From Janthinobacterium sp051380735 (GTDB lineage: Bacteria; Pseudomonadota; Gammaproteobacteria; Burkholderiales; Burkholderiaceae_D): a DNA stretch of 64,000 bases. A program made the translations under genes and the position numbers. The stretch's first letter is position 1, and the number at the start of each line of letters is the position of its first letter. This document shows positions 54,457 through 63,056 of the stretch, one piece after another. The DNA is taken from assembly GCF_051380735.1 (NCBI RefSeq), contig NZ_JBNYXQ010000001.1:868001-932000 (forward strand), given 5' to 3'. The notes under the pieces are model-generated. The model saw only the letters and a list, made by a program, of their open reading frames with translations, searched no databases and was not told where the DNA came from.

Positions 54457-55104
54457 TTACTCGGCGTCCGGCTGACACGCTGGATGCGCCAGCTGGAACG
54501 CGGGCAGCTGCGCGCACGCCGCATCGATGCGCACCAGCGCCGGAAACGGCGCCAGGTCGACCTCAAAGCGCCGCGCGCTGAACAGGTGCGGCACCAGGCA
54601 GCAGTCGGCCAGGGTCGGCGTAGCGCCATGGCAGTATGTGCCCATGTGGCCGGCGCGCGCCAGCATCGCGTCGAACGTGACCAGTCCCTGGCGCAGCCAG
54701 TGCTGCTGCCAGGCCAGCTTGGCTTCTTCGCTCTGGCCCAGTTCCCCCTTGATATATTTGAGCACCCGCAAGTTGCCCAGTGGGTGGGTATCGGCCACCA
54801 GGGTCAAGGCCAGCGCGCGTACGTGGGCGCGGCCGGCCGCATCGGCTGGCAGCAGCGGCGGGTTGGGACGCGTCTCTTCCAGGTATTCGAGGATCGCCAG
54901 CGACTGGCCGATCAGCACGCCGTTATCGTCTTCCAGCGTGGGCACCAGCGCCGACGGATTGACCTGGCGATAGGCCTCAGCCAATTGCTCGCCCCCGCTG
55001 CGCAGCAAATGCACGGGCACCGCCTGGTACTCCACTGCCTTGAGGTTCAGGGCAATGCGCACGCGGTAGGCGGCCGAGCTGCGGAAATAGGTATAGAGTT
55101 TCAT
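54457..55104 (-). CDS. maiA: Maleylacetoacetate isomerase
   Basis: 215 residues, zeta-class glutathione S-transferase. The N-terminal active-site motif SSAAYRVRIALNLKAVEY (residues 9-26) is typical, followed by NPSALVPTLEDDNGVLIGQSLAILEYLEE. It isomerises maleylacetoacetate to fumarylacetoacetate in tyrosine/homogentisate breakdown. The ATG overlaps the stop of the FAH-family gene, whose product acts on the next intermediate. Homogentisate dioxygenase is not in the window. Confidence 0.93.
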   Translation of the reverse strand: MKLYTYFRSSAAYRVRIALNLKAVEYQAVPVHLLRSGGEQLAEAYRQVNPSALVPTLEDDNGVLIGQSLAILEYLEETRPNPPLLPADAAGRAHVRALALTLVADTHPLGNLRVLKYIKGELGQSEEAKLAWQQHWLRQGLVTFDAMLARAGHMGTYCHGATPTLADCCLVPHLFSARRFEVDLAPFPALVRIDAACAQLPAFQLAHPACQPDAE

Positions 55105-56126
55105 CAGGCTTTTTCGCGGTAGTGGAGCACGTCCTGTTCTATGCTGCCGAAGATGCTGGCACCGGTGGCGTCGCGCATCTCGATCCTGACGGTGTCGCCA
55201 AACTTCAAAAAGCCCGTTTTCGGCGCGCCGTGTTCGATGGTTTCATACATGCGCACTTCGGCCAGGCAGCAATAGCCCACGCCGCCGTTGTCGATGCTGG
55301 AACCGAACAGGTTACCCTGCTTGTTCGACACCGTGCCCGAGCCGATAATGGTGCCGGCCGCCAGCTCGCGCGTCCTGGCCGCATGCGCCACCAGCTGGGC
55401 GAAATTGAAGGTCATGTCCTCGCCCGCATTGGGCTTGCCGAACGGCTGGCCGTTCAGTTCCACCAGCAGCGGCAGGTGCAGCTTGCTGTCACGCCAGGAG
55501 ACACCCAGTTCGTCGGGCGTAACGGCGACCGGAGAAAATGCACTGGCCGCTTTCGACTGGAAGAAACCGAAGCCTTTCGCCAGTTCGCCCGGAATCAGGT
55601 TGCGCAGCGAGACGTCGTTGACCAGCATCACCAGGCGTATCGACGCGGCAGCATCGGCCACGCTGGCGCCCATCGCCACGTCGCCAGTCACCACCGCCAC
55701 TTCCGCTTCCAGGTCGATGCCCCATTCTTCCGACAGCGCAAAGATGGGGTCGCGCGGACCGATAAAACTGTCCGAGCCGCCCTGGTACATCAGCGGATCG
55801 GTATAGAACGACGCGGGAACCTCGGCGTTGCGCGCCTTGCGCACCAGCTCGACGTGATTGATATAGGCCGAGCCGTCGGCCCACTGGAAGGCGCGCGGCA
55901 GCGGCGAATGGCACAGCGCGGCATCGAACGGCCGTGCACCCTGCGCCTGGCCGGCATTCAGGCTTGCGTAGGCCAGCTCCAGTTGCGGTGCGATGGCATC
56001 CCAGTCGTCGAGCGCGGCTTGCAAGGTGGCGGCGATGGCCGGTACCGGCAGGTACTGGCTAAGGTCGCGGCTGACGAGGACCAGCGCGCCGTCGCGGCTG
56101 GCGTTCTTGAGGGTGGCGAGTTTCAT
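55104..56126 (-). CDS. Fumarylacetoacetate hydrolase family protein
   Basis: 340 residues. The metal-binding FAH fold is seen in LSEEWGIDLEAEVAVVTGDVAMGAS (acidic ligands), LVNDVSLRNLIPGELAKGFGFFQSKAASAFSPVAVTPDEL and GTIIGSGTVSNKQGN. It probably splits fumarylacetoacetate to fumarate and acetoacetate, supported by the adjacent maiA. It is shorter than the eukaryotic-type FAH (about 420), and related hydrolases of other diketo acids cannot be excluded. Confidence 0.88.
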   Translation of the reverse strand: MKLATLKNASRDGALVLVSRDLSQYLPVPAIAATLQAALDDWDAIAPQLELAYASLNAGQAQGARPFDAALCHSPLPRAFQWADGSAYINHVELVRKARNAEVPASFYTDPLMYQGGSDSFIGPRDPIFALSEEWGIDLEAEVAVVTGDVAMGASVADAAASIRLVMLVNDVSLRNLIPGELAKGFGFFQSKAASAFSPVAVTPDELGVSWRDSKLHLPLLVELNGQPFGKPNAGEDMTFNFAQLVAHAARTRELAAGTIIGSGTVSNKQGNLFGSSIDNGGVGYCCLAEVRMYETIEHGAPKTGFLKFGDTVRIEMRDATGASIFGSIEQDVLHYREKA

Positions 56127-56218
56127 GGTGGTGTCCTTGTACGAGGTTTTTCACCATTAGAATCTTCCTGGGTCTATCATGCAAACAATATTTATCTCTC
56201 GATTTATCGGATTACCTC

Positions 56219-57151
56219 ATGAGTCCCAGCCTGCGCCAGATGCGCGCCCTTGTCGCCCTTGCCAAGACCGGCAGTTTTACCCTCGCCGCCGCCTACCTGC
56301 ACGTCACCCAGTCGGCCCTGAGCGGCTTGATCAAGGAGCTGGAAAGCATATTGGGCGTGCGCGTGGTCGAGCGCAGCACGCGCAAGGCGCAATTGTCCGA
56401 GATCGGCCGCGAACTGTATCCGCTGTTTGAAAAGATGATCGAGGACCTCGACGGCGCCATGGCCGGCATCGCCCAGCGCAAGGCCTTGAAAACCGGCATG
56501 GTGCGCATCGCCGCGCCGCAGATGATGTCGTGCACCCTGCTGCCCGAAGTAATCGCGGCCTACCGCCAGGCGCATCCGGACGTGCAACTGCGCCTGGTCG
56601 ACTGCCCGGTGGAGCATGTATCGGGCCGCGTGTTCAGCGGCGAAGTTGATTTCGGCATCGGCCCCGAACGCGACCCGACGGCGGAAATCGCTGCGCAAGT
56701 GCTGTTTGAAATGCCGTTCGTGCTGGTGTTTCCCGAACAGCATCCGCTGCGGCACAAGGAAAAAATCACCTGGGCCGACGTCGGCGACTACCCATTCATT
56801 GCGCTGCAGGGCCAGTTTACCGAACGGCTGCTGCGCGACATGCACGGCGCGTTTCGCGAGCTGTCGCTGAACCCGTATAACGAAGTGACCTTCATGACCA
56901 CCGCGCTGGCCATGGTCAGCGCCAACCTGGGCGTGACAGCCTGTTTGCCGTATGCCGAACCGATGGTGAAGCTCTACCAGTTGCAGATGCGCACCCTGCA
57001 CGAACCGGAACTGACGCGGCGCTTTTTCGTGTACACCAAAACCGGCCGTTCGCTGTCGCCGGCTGCCGAAAGCTTTATGGCCTTTTTGTTCAAGTTCGTC
57101 GAGACGCACAAATGGAATCTCGGCAGCGGCGCGCCGGCGGCGCCAGTATAA
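56219..57151 (+). CDS. LysR family regulator, divergent from the FAH-maiA genes
   Basis: 310 residues. N-terminal winged HTH: LRQMRALVALAKTGSFTLAAAYLHVTQSALSGLIKELESILGVRVVERSTRKAQLSEIG. The effector domain follows (about 92-300). The 92-base divergent gap to the FAH gene suggests it controls FAH-maiA and itself, the usual LysR layout. Effector unknown, plausibly an aromatic or tyrosine breakdown intermediate. Confidence 0.9.
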   Translation: MSPSLRQMRALVALAKTGSFTLAAAYLHVTQSALSGLIKELESILGVRVVERSTRKAQLSEIGRELYPLFEKMIEDLDGAMAGIAQRKALKTGMVRIAAPQMMSCTLLPEVIAAYRQAHPDVQLRLVDCPVEHVSGRVFSGEVDFGIGPERDPTAEIAAQVLFEMPFVLVFPEQHPLRHKEKITWADVGDYPFIALQGQFTERLLRDMHGAFRELSLNPYNEVTFMTTALAMVSANLGVTACLPYAEPMVKLYQLQMRTLHEPELTRRFFVYTKTGRSLSPAAESFMAFLFKFVETHKWNLGSGAPAAPV

Positions 57152-57179
57152 TCGCCGTTCATTGATAGCCGCAGCCGAC

Positions 57180-57815
57180 ATGAACCAGCCATCGCATGCC
57201 TTGCAAGACCTGTCCGAGATCGACGCCGCCACCATCGCCATCAACCAGCGCATGCAGCACTTCGACGGCCACAGCCAGGTATGGCTGTTCGGCTATGGTT
57301 CGCTGATCTACAAGGCCGACTTTCCGTTTATCGAACGCCGCCCGGCCAGCATCGCCGGCTGGACCCGGCGCTTCTGGCAAGGTTCGCACGACCACCGCGG
57401 CACGCCGCTGGCGCCAGGCCGCGTGGCCACCATCGTGCCGCAGGCCGGCGCCGTCTGCGACGGCATGGCCTACCTGATCACGCCCGAAGTGTTCGCCCAC
57501 CTCGACCACCGCGAAAAGAACGGCTACCTGCGCCTGGCCACCACCATCACCTTTGACGACGGCGGCGCAACAGAAGGCCTGGTCTACATTGCCAACGAGG
57601 AAAACGCGGCCTTCCTGGGCGTGGCTCCCGAACTGGACATCGCGCGCCAGATCGCCAGCGCACATGGCCCGAGCGGCCCGAACAGCGACTACCTGCTGCA
57701 CCTGGCCAGCGCGCTGCGCGAGCTGGGCAAGGTTGATGCGCATGTGTTTGCCATCGAACAGCATCTGGCGCAACTTGCGCAGGCAAGCGCGCTGCAAAAG
57801 ACGCGCCAGAGCTGA
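57180..57815 (+). CDS. Gamma-glutamylcyclotransferase (ChaC family)
   Basis: 211 residues. The phosphate/amide loop FGYGSLIY lies at 37-44, and the catalytic Glu is Glu112 (LDHREKNGY). ChaC enzymes split glutathione to 5-oxoproline and Cys-Gly. The start at 57180 is chosen (ATG); a TTG six codons upstream is less likely. It follows the LysR gene by 28 bases and is co-oriented with it. It is convergent with the NTF2-like gene (gap 10 bases). Confidence 0.9.
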   Translation: MNQPSHALQDLSEIDAATIAINQRMQHFDGHSQVWLFGYGSLIYKADFPFIERRPASIAGWTRRFWQGSHDHRGTPLAPGRVATIVPQAGAVCDGMAYLITPEVFAHLDHREKNGYLRLATTITFDDGGATEGLVYIANEENAAFLGVAPELDIARQIASAHGPSGPNSDYLLHLASALRELGKVDAHVFAIEQHLAQLAQASALQKTRQS

Positions 57816-57825
57816 CGCTCCGGCG

Positions 57826-58227
57826 TCATGCGACCAAGGGTAGCATGGCCTGCTGCACCAGATGGCTGTCGACATATTGCGTCATGGTGACGATCTTGCC
57901 GTTCCTGAAGGTGTACAGGTGGGAGAACGAGGCTGTCATGGCGCGCCCGGTGGCTTTGTAGACGCCAGAATACACGCCGAAGACCGCAATCTGCTCACCC
58001 TGCTCCAGGTAGTGATGCGCCTGTGCGCGGTAGTCGATCCATTCAGTCGCCAGGCGCTGGAACACATGCGCGATGATCGCTTCGGCGCCCACATAGGTGC
58101 CGGCGTAGGGAAAACCTTGCGCTTCAGTCCAGCGCGCATCGGGCGCCAGTACGGCCAGCAGCCGGGTGACGTTTTCGCTGGAAGCGCCCTCATAGGTCGA
58201 GCGCAATGTGTCAAGATTGGTGCTCAT
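57826..58227 (-). CDS. NTF2-like/SnoaL-like protein
   Basis: 133 residues. The cone-shaped NTF2 fold is suggested by LRSTYEGASSENVTRLLAVLAPDARWTEAQGFPYAGTYVGAEAIIAHVFQRLATEW and by the C-terminal SFSHLYTFRNGKIVTMTQYVDSHLVQQAM. Such proteins bind small hydrophobic molecules or catalyse isomerisation/hydration, and no specific activity can be assigned. It is the last gene of the MBL-DsbA-MBL-NTF2 operon, 4 bases after the second MBL gene. Confidence 0.85.
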   Translation of the reverse strand: MSTNLDTLRSTYEGASSENVTRLLAVLAPDARWTEAQGFPYAGTYVGAEAIIAHVFQRLATEWIDYRAQAHHYLEQGEQIAVFGVYSGVYKATGRAMTASFSHLYTFRNGKIVTMTQYVDSHLVQQAMLPLVA

Positions 58228-58231
58228 CGCA

Positions 58232-59053
58232 TCAGCCCCACGCCATTTCACCGAGCGCCACCTTGGCACCGATATTCAATGCCACGTCCATGCCCGCCTG
58301 CGGATAGCGCTGTTTCATGGCCGCGATCAGCGCCGTGCTGTCGGCGGCCTTGGCCAACTCCTCTTCGAAGGCCAGCAGATAGCTACGCGTATAGGCGATG
58401 CCAGAGGCGTCGGTCGGCGCGTCTGCGGTGGCATGGCCAGCGACCACGATCCGTGGCTGACGGGCGGCCATCGCGTCGAGGTTGGCGATCCAGGCTGCGC
58501 GCAGGGCGGGCGTGGCGGTATCGGCGGTCCACACATGAACACCGGAGAACACCATCACGCCACCAAAAATCGCGCCCAGCGACGGCACCCATAGATAGCG
58601 CCGGTTGGCCAGCCCGGTGGCCTGGATAATTTCGATCTGTTCGCCGTCGACGGTGAACTCCGGCGCATCGAACGCCGTTGGAAATACGATATCTGCACGG
58701 CTCTGCGGACCATCTTCTTTCAGTTGCGGCCCCCAGGCGGCAAGTTTCTTTTGCACGCTGGCCTCGATTGCAGCGAGCGTATCGGAAGCGGCCAGCACCG
58801 GCACGCCGGGAAACGCGGCGTGAATGGGAGCGAGGCTGAAGTAATAATCGGGGTCGCTCTGGCTGACGTAAATCGCCTTGAGCGGCGTGTTGCCCTCTGC
58901 GATGGCGGTGGCCAGCGCCTGACCATCGGACAATCTGAAGCCGCCGTCGATCAGCACGGCTTCAGTGGCGCCAGCGAGCAGCACGGGCGAGCGGAAAAAA
59001 CCATCCTGGCCAGCGGGAAAGTGCTTCCAGGTAAGTGGGGTGCGAGTTGTCAT
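58232..59053 (-). CDS. MBL-fold protein with degenerate metal site, cytoplasmic
   Basis: 273 residues, no signal peptide. The metallo-beta-lactamase fold is recognised by AVLIDGGFRLSDGQ and YVSQSDPDYYFSL. In ordinary members the latter motif is THxHxDH. Here it reads S-Q65-S-D67-P-D69-Y70, so three of the usual four ligands are changed and only Asp69 is kept. VVAGHA near the C-terminus keeps the late His. It is a paralog of the exported protein at 59789-60673. GGAG lies upstream of the ATG at 59053. Activity unknown. Confidence 0.82.
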   Translation of the reverse strand: MTTRTPLTWKHFPAGQDGFFRSPVLLAGATEAVLIDGGFRLSDGQALATAIAEGNTPLKAIYVSQSDPDYYFSLAPIHAAFPGVPVLAASDTLAAIEASVQKKLAAWGPQLKEDGPQSRADIVFPTAFDAPEFTVDGEQIEIIQATGLANRRYLWVPSLGAIFGGVMVFSGVHVWTADTATPALRAAWIANLDAMAARQPRIVVAGHATADAPTDASGIAYTRSYLLAFEEELAKAADSTALIAAMKQRYPQAGMDVALNIGAKVALGEMAWG

Positions 59054-59084
59054 GTTATGGCTCCATTCAGGTTGAGGTGGTAGA

Positions 59085-59801
59085 TCAGATTGCGCAGCCA
59101 TCGGGACCACATGCCGGGCCGCCGAGAATGTGGTCTGCTTGCGCTTCGGTGGACAGCTGCTGGCGCAGATAATCGCTCCACGCTTCGGTACGACCCAGCC
59201 AGTTGCCCAGGTCGACCGGTACCATGCGGCCATCGGCATATTCGATGGACAGGGTGGGAAAGCCCTGCCCGCCCAGGCGTGCCAGCAAGGCGCGGCTGTG
59301 CGCGACATGCTGTTCGGTGGCGGCGCCTGCCAGGCGGTTGAAGGACTCGGCAAACAGGCCGGCGTCCAGTTCCAGCTGCTGCGCCAGCCCTGCCAGCACG
59401 CCGGCGTCGGCAACGCGCTGGCCCAGCACATAATGGGCATGCTGGATCAGGTGCAGCATGGCCAGACCCAGGCCGGCGATCTCCTGCGCAGCCAGGATGG
59501 CGGTGGTTGGCGGAGTCGAATCGAACACGGCGCCCGTGTCGCGCAGCAGGCCGTCGAAATACGCCTGCCCGAACGGCTGGCCGGTCGCCTCGGCGATGCG
59601 CTGGTCATGCGCCATCACATGGCGGCGCAGATTGTCGTTCACGCTCTGGCGACTGGCGCCGCTCATCATGCCGCCGCCATGCAGCGCGATGGCCAGGTCG
59701 TCAATTGCCTGCGCGGCGGCCAGGAGGGGCGCGGCGCCGTAGCACCAGCCACACAGCGGGTCATACACATAATGCAGTACCGGCTGGCTTATTGCGGCCA
59801 T
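59085..59801 (-). CDS. DsbA-family protein with CGWC active site
   Basis: 238 residues, no signal peptide. YDPLCGWCYGAAPLL carries a CGWC redox pair (Cys17/Cys20) near the start, as in the DsbA/FrnE-like group. An alpha-helical insertion and a cis-Pro loop (GGQGFPTLSIEYADGRMVP) follow. The C-terminus has a second Cys pair (GGPACGPDGCAI). It may reduce disulfides or isomerise substrates in the cytoplasm. The ATG overlaps the end of the exported MBL gene by 13 bases, so expression is coupled. Confidence 0.87.
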   Translation of the reverse strand: MAAISQPVLHYVYDPLCGWCYGAAPLLAAAQAIDDLAIALHGGGMMSGASRQSVNDNLRRHVMAHDQRIAEATGQPFGQAYFDGLLRDTGAVFDSTPPTTAILAAQEIAGLGLAMLHLIQHAHYVLGQRVADAGVLAGLAQQLELDAGLFAESFNRLAGAATEQHVAHSRALLARLGGQGFPTLSIEYADGRMVPVDLGNWLGRTEAWSDYLRQQLSTEAQADHILGGPACGPDGCAI

Positions 59802-60673
59802 GTCATTTCTCCCTTGATGACTTTCGCGCTCAGTTCCAGTGAAGCGCTTGCACCAGCCTGCGGGAATTTTTCCTTCATGGCCTTGACCAGCGCAGCCGAG
59901 TTCTTTGCATTTGAAGCCGCCGTTTCGAACGCCTGCAGGTAGTTGCGCGTGTAATCGAGCGCCGCCGTGCCGGCCGGCGCCGCACCCAGGAAGTGTCCCG
60001 GCACGATGGCTTGCGGCTGCAGTGCGGCGATCTGGTCCAGCGTGGCCAGCCAGTTGGCGCGCGACTGCGGCGTTTGCGTGTCGGCCACCCACAAGTGGAT
60101 GCCGCTGCTGATGATGACACCGCCGGCGACGGTTTTCAGCGACGGTATCCACAGATAGCTGCGCTGCGGGCTGGCGCCGTCCAGGCCCCTGATCTCGATG
60201 GTCTTGCCTTCCAGCGTCAGATGGTCCGCGTGCAGCACTTGCGGCAGCACCAGCGCGCGTGGTGCATTGTCTTTCATGATCGGCGACCAATAGGCCAGCT
60301 TGGCGTCCATATTGGCCTTGATGGCGGCCACCGTCTGCGGCGTGGCGACAATTTTTGCAGCCGGAAAAGCGGCGTGGATAACGTCCAGGCCAAAGTAGTA
60401 ATCGGGGTCGCTGTGGCTGATATACACAGTGCTCAAGGTCTTGCCGCTGTCCTTGATCTGTCTGACCAGCGCGAGCGCATCGTCGTGCTGGAACTGGGCG
60501 TCGATCAGGATCGCCTCGCGTTCACCGCTGAGTATCACCGAACTGACCGGGAAGATCGCCTTCTCGCCCGGATTGTAGACTTGCAGCTGCAGTGGCGCGG
60601 CGGCATGTGCGGCCGGCAACAAGGTGGACAGGCCAACGGCGAACAGGGTGGCGATCAGGTGGCGACGGTGCAT
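59789..60673 (-). CDS. MBL-fold protein with degenerate metal site, exported
   Basis: 294 residues. A signal peptide (MHRRHLIATLFAVGLSTLLPAAHA) sends it to the periplasm. AAGGAAA precedes the ATG at 60673. The fold is seen in AILIDAQFQHDDALALVRQI and YISHSDPDYYFGL. Compared with THxHxDH it keeps His87 and Asp91 but has Asp89 and Tyr92 in place of two histidines. IVPGHF keeps the late His. First gene of the operon, divergent from a LysR gene. It could be a hydrolase with an altered metal site; not proven. Confidence 0.83.
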   Translation of the reverse strand: MHRRHLIATLFAVGLSTLLPAAHAAAPLQLQVYNPGEKAIFPVSSVILSGEREAILIDAQFQHDDALALVRQIKDSGKTLSTVYISHSDPDYYFGLDVIHAAFPAAKIVATPQTVAAIKANMDAKLAYWSPIMKDNAPRALVLPQVLHADHLTLEGKTIEIRGLDGASPQRSYLWIPSLKTVAGGVIISSGIHLWVADTQTPQSRANWLATLDQIAALQPQAIVPGHFLGAAPAGTAALDYTRNYLQAFETAASNAKNSAALVKAMKEKFPQAGASASLELSAKVIKGEMTWPQ

Positions 60674-60771
60674 GCTGGTTTCCTTTAACAGTTCAGGCCC
60701 GAACAAAGGGCGACAACAGCATGGTAGCCCTGCCAGCCTGTTCGATAAATCACTTAGAATGCAATGGATTG

Positions 60772-60788
60772 TTGCTCGAATCGAGCAA
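60772..60788. promoter_or_regulatory. 17-bp palindrome, likely LysR operator
   Basis: TTGCTCGA-A-TCGAGCAA, perfectly symmetric around one base, in the 140-base gap between the exported MBL gene and the divergent LysR gene. Its centre is 34 bases before the LysR ATG. Position and symmetry fit the recognition site of an autoregulated LysR protein. Binding is inference. Confidence 0.65.
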
Positions 60789-60813
60789 ATAACACTTTGA
60801 AAGGAAGCGCCCA

Positions 60814-61704
60814 ATGGACCGCATCGCTGCTGCGAAAGTGTTCGTGACCATCGCCGAATGCGGCAGCCTGAGCGGCGCCGCCGAACTGCTCGACATGTCG
60901 CGTGCGATGGTCACCCGCTATCTGGCGGAGATGGAAACCTGGGCCGGCGCGCGCCTGTTTCACCGCACCACGCGCCGCATCAACCTGACGGCCGCCGGAG
61001 AGATCACCTTGCTGCGCTGCCAGGAACTGCTGTCGCTGGCCGACAAGATGCCCGGCGTGGCTGATACCGGCGACGAGGAGCCAAGCGGCATCCTGCGCAT
61101 TGCCTGCTCGCAGTCGCTGGCGCAGGCGACCCTGGCGGCGGCGATCGCCGCCTACCTGAAACGCCACCGGCAGGCGGCGGTCGACCTGCGCATCGACAAC
61201 CGCGCTGTCAACCTGGTCGAGGAAAGAATCGACCTGGCGATCCGCATCACCAACCAGCTCGATCCCGGCGTGATCGCACGCCCGCTGGGCATCTGCCACT
61301 CGGTGGTGTGCGCCTCGCCCGCCTACCTGCGCGAGCATGGCACGCCACTTCAGGCTGCGGACCTGGCCACGCATGATTGCCTTACGTACACCTATTTCGG
61401 CAAAAGCCTGTGGCATTTCGAACATGCTGGCGCCACCGTCAGCGTGCCCGTCAGCGGCAGCCTGAGCGCGAATGAGTCAGTGGTACTGCTGCAGGCTGCG
61501 GTAGAAGGCGCCGGCATTTCGCTGCAACCGGTGTTTTCGGCCGCGCCGCTGATCGCCAGCGGGCAGCTGGTGGCCCTGCTGCCCGGCTACCAGCCGCACT
61601 CGATGGGCATCCACGCGATTTATATGTCGCGCGCCCACCCGAGGGCGATCAGCCGCACCATGCTGGCGTTCCTGGGCGAATGGTTTGCGGCGCACGAGAC
61701 GTGA
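60814..61704 (+). CDS. LysR family regulator of the MBL/DsbA operon
   Basis: 296 residues. The winged HTH is at residues 1-60 (MDRIAAAKVFVTIAECGSLSGAAELLDMSRAMVTRYLAEMETWAGARLFHRTTRRINLT); the PBP-like effector domain follows (GILRIACSQSLAQATLAAAIAAYLKRHRQ). It resembles the CrgA/DsdC-like subgroup that starts MDR. Divergent from the four-gene operon with a palindrome between them, so it is its probable regulator. Effector unknown. AAAGGAAG upstream of the ATG. Confidence 0.92.
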   Translation: MDRIAAAKVFVTIAECGSLSGAAELLDMSRAMVTRYLAEMETWAGARLFHRTTRRINLTAAGEITLLRCQELLSLADKMPGVADTGDEEPSGILRIACSQSLAQATLAAAIAAYLKRHRQAAVDLRIDNRAVNLVEERIDLAIRITNQLDPGVIARPLGICHSVVCASPAYLREHGTPLQAADLATHDCLTYTYFGKSLWHFEHAGATVSVPVSGSLSANESVVLLQAAVEGAGISLQPVFSAAPLIASGQLVALLPGYQPHSMGIHAIYMSRAHPRAISRTMLAFLGEWFAAHET

Positions 61705-61799
61705 ACCGATACTGGCCAAGATAGCAGCGGCCACAGTCGGGCGGCAGTTTGCGAACCACCATGCCATTGAGCCTGGCATCATGGCGTCTTCCGCATCAG

Positions 61800-62981
61800 C
61801 TAAAACAGATCGAGCTGCCCCGCATTGCCCCCCTTGCCCTTGACTCCCATAGTCGGCACCACCAGCGGACGCCGGAACTGGGTGCTGTCGAGCTGCCTGA
61901 AACGGCCGCCCTTGCCGTGCAGGCCAAGGCGGTGCACGGCTTTCTCGAATCGCTGGCGTATCAGGTCGGCCCACACGCCTTCGCCATGCATGCGCGCGCC
62001 GAAGCTGCTGTCGTAGTCTTTGCCACCGCGCATTTCGCGCACGCGGTTCATCACGCGCTGGGAACGTTCCGGGAAGTGGGCTTCCAGCCATTGCTGGAAC
62101 AGCGGGTTGACTTCCCACGGCAGGCGCAGCACCACGTAATGGGCGTTGATGGCGCCGGCGTCGCGCACCGCTTCCAGCAATTGTTCGATTTCCGGTTCGG
62201 TCACGAACGGGATAATCGGCGCGATGCTGACGCCGACGGGAATGCCGGCGTCGGTCAAACTACGGATGGTGCGCAGGCGACGCGCCGGGGCGGCCGCGCG
62301 CGGCTCAAGGGTGCGCGAAATGGCCGGGTCCAGCGTGGTCAGGGTGATTGCCACCGAGGCCAGGTGCCTGGCCGCCATCGGCGCCAGCAGATCGATATCG
62401 CGCTCGATCAGGGACGACTTGGTAATCAGGCCCACTGGATGGTCGCATTCATGCAGCACTTCGAGCACGCGCCGCGTCAGTTGCCGCTCGCGTTCACATG
62501 GCTGGTAGGCGTCGGTATTGACACCCAGCGCAATCGGTTCGGCGACATACGACGGCTTGGCCAGTTCGCGCCGCAGCAGTTCGGGCGCGTTGACCTTGGC
62601 GAAGATGCGGCTTTCGAAATCGAGGCCCGGCGACAGGCCCAGGTAGCTGTGCGTGGGGCGCGCAAAGCAGTAGATGCAGCCGTGCTCGCAACCGCGATAC
62701 GGATTGAGCGAGACGCCGAACGGCAGGTCGGGCGAGGTGTTGCGCGACAGGATGGTGCGCGCCTGCTCGTCGCTGACCTGGGTTTTCCAGGCGCTGGCGG
62801 CCTCTTCGCCTTCTTCGTCGGGCGCGCTCCAGCCGTCATCAAAGCCCTCGCGCCCATGCACCTCGTAGCGGCCCTGCAGGTTGGAGACGGCGCCGCGCCC
62901 CTTGCGCGCCTTGAGCGATTGCGGCGGCAGCATGGCCTGGCCGGCAAAACTGTCGTCATGCTGCGGGAAGATTGCTTTCAT
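61800..62981 (-). CDS. PA0069-type (SplB-like) radical SAM protein
   Basis: 393 residues. The Fe-S motif C98-EHG-C102-IY-C105 (CxxxCxxC) binds the radical SAM cluster. PYRGCEHGCIYCFARPTHSYLGLSPGLDFE and VSIAPIIPF are typical of the COG1533/SplB-like group, which includes spore photoproduct lyase. The start at 62981 is preferred to an ATG at 62993 because a LexA box and probable promoter lie immediately before the latter. The actual substrate is unknown; DNA damage is suggested by the SOS box. The C-terminus ends QLDLF. Confidence 0.88.
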   Translation of the reverse strand: MKAIFPQHDDSFAGQAMLPPQSLKARKGRGAVSNLQGRYEVHGREGFDDGWSAPDEEGEEAASAWKTQVSDEQARTILSRNTSPDLPFGVSLNPYRGCEHGCIYCFARPTHSYLGLSPGLDFESRIFAKVNAPELLRRELAKPSYVAEPIALGVNTDAYQPCERERQLTRRVLEVLHECDHPVGLITKSSLIERDIDLLAPMAARHLASVAITLTTLDPAISRTLEPRAAAPARRLRTIRSLTDAGIPVGVSIAPIIPFVTEPEIEQLLEAVRDAGAINAHYVVLRLPWEVNPLFQQWLEAHFPERSQRVMNRVREMRGGKDYDSSFGARMHGEGVWADLIRQRFEKAVHRLGLHGKGGRFRQLDSTQFRRPLVVPTMGVKGKGGNAGQLDLF

Positions 62982-62996
62982 GAACGGCCCCATTAA

Positions 62997-63012
62997 CTGT
63001 ATATACGTACAG
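62997..63012 (-). promoter_or_regulatory. LexA (SOS) box
   Basis: CTGT-ATATACGT-ACAG, matching the CTG-N10-CAG pattern and close to the gammaproteobacterial consensus TACTGTATATAAAAACAGTA; flanks on both sides are A/T. A TATACT -10-like element on the minus strand overlaps its right edge. The box is 16 bases from the radical SAM ATG at 62981. LexA would thus block transcription until DNA damage. Confidence 0.88.
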
Positions 63013-63056
63013 TATACTATGCCGCCATCAAGGCAATATCAAGCGTGGCCACTCGC

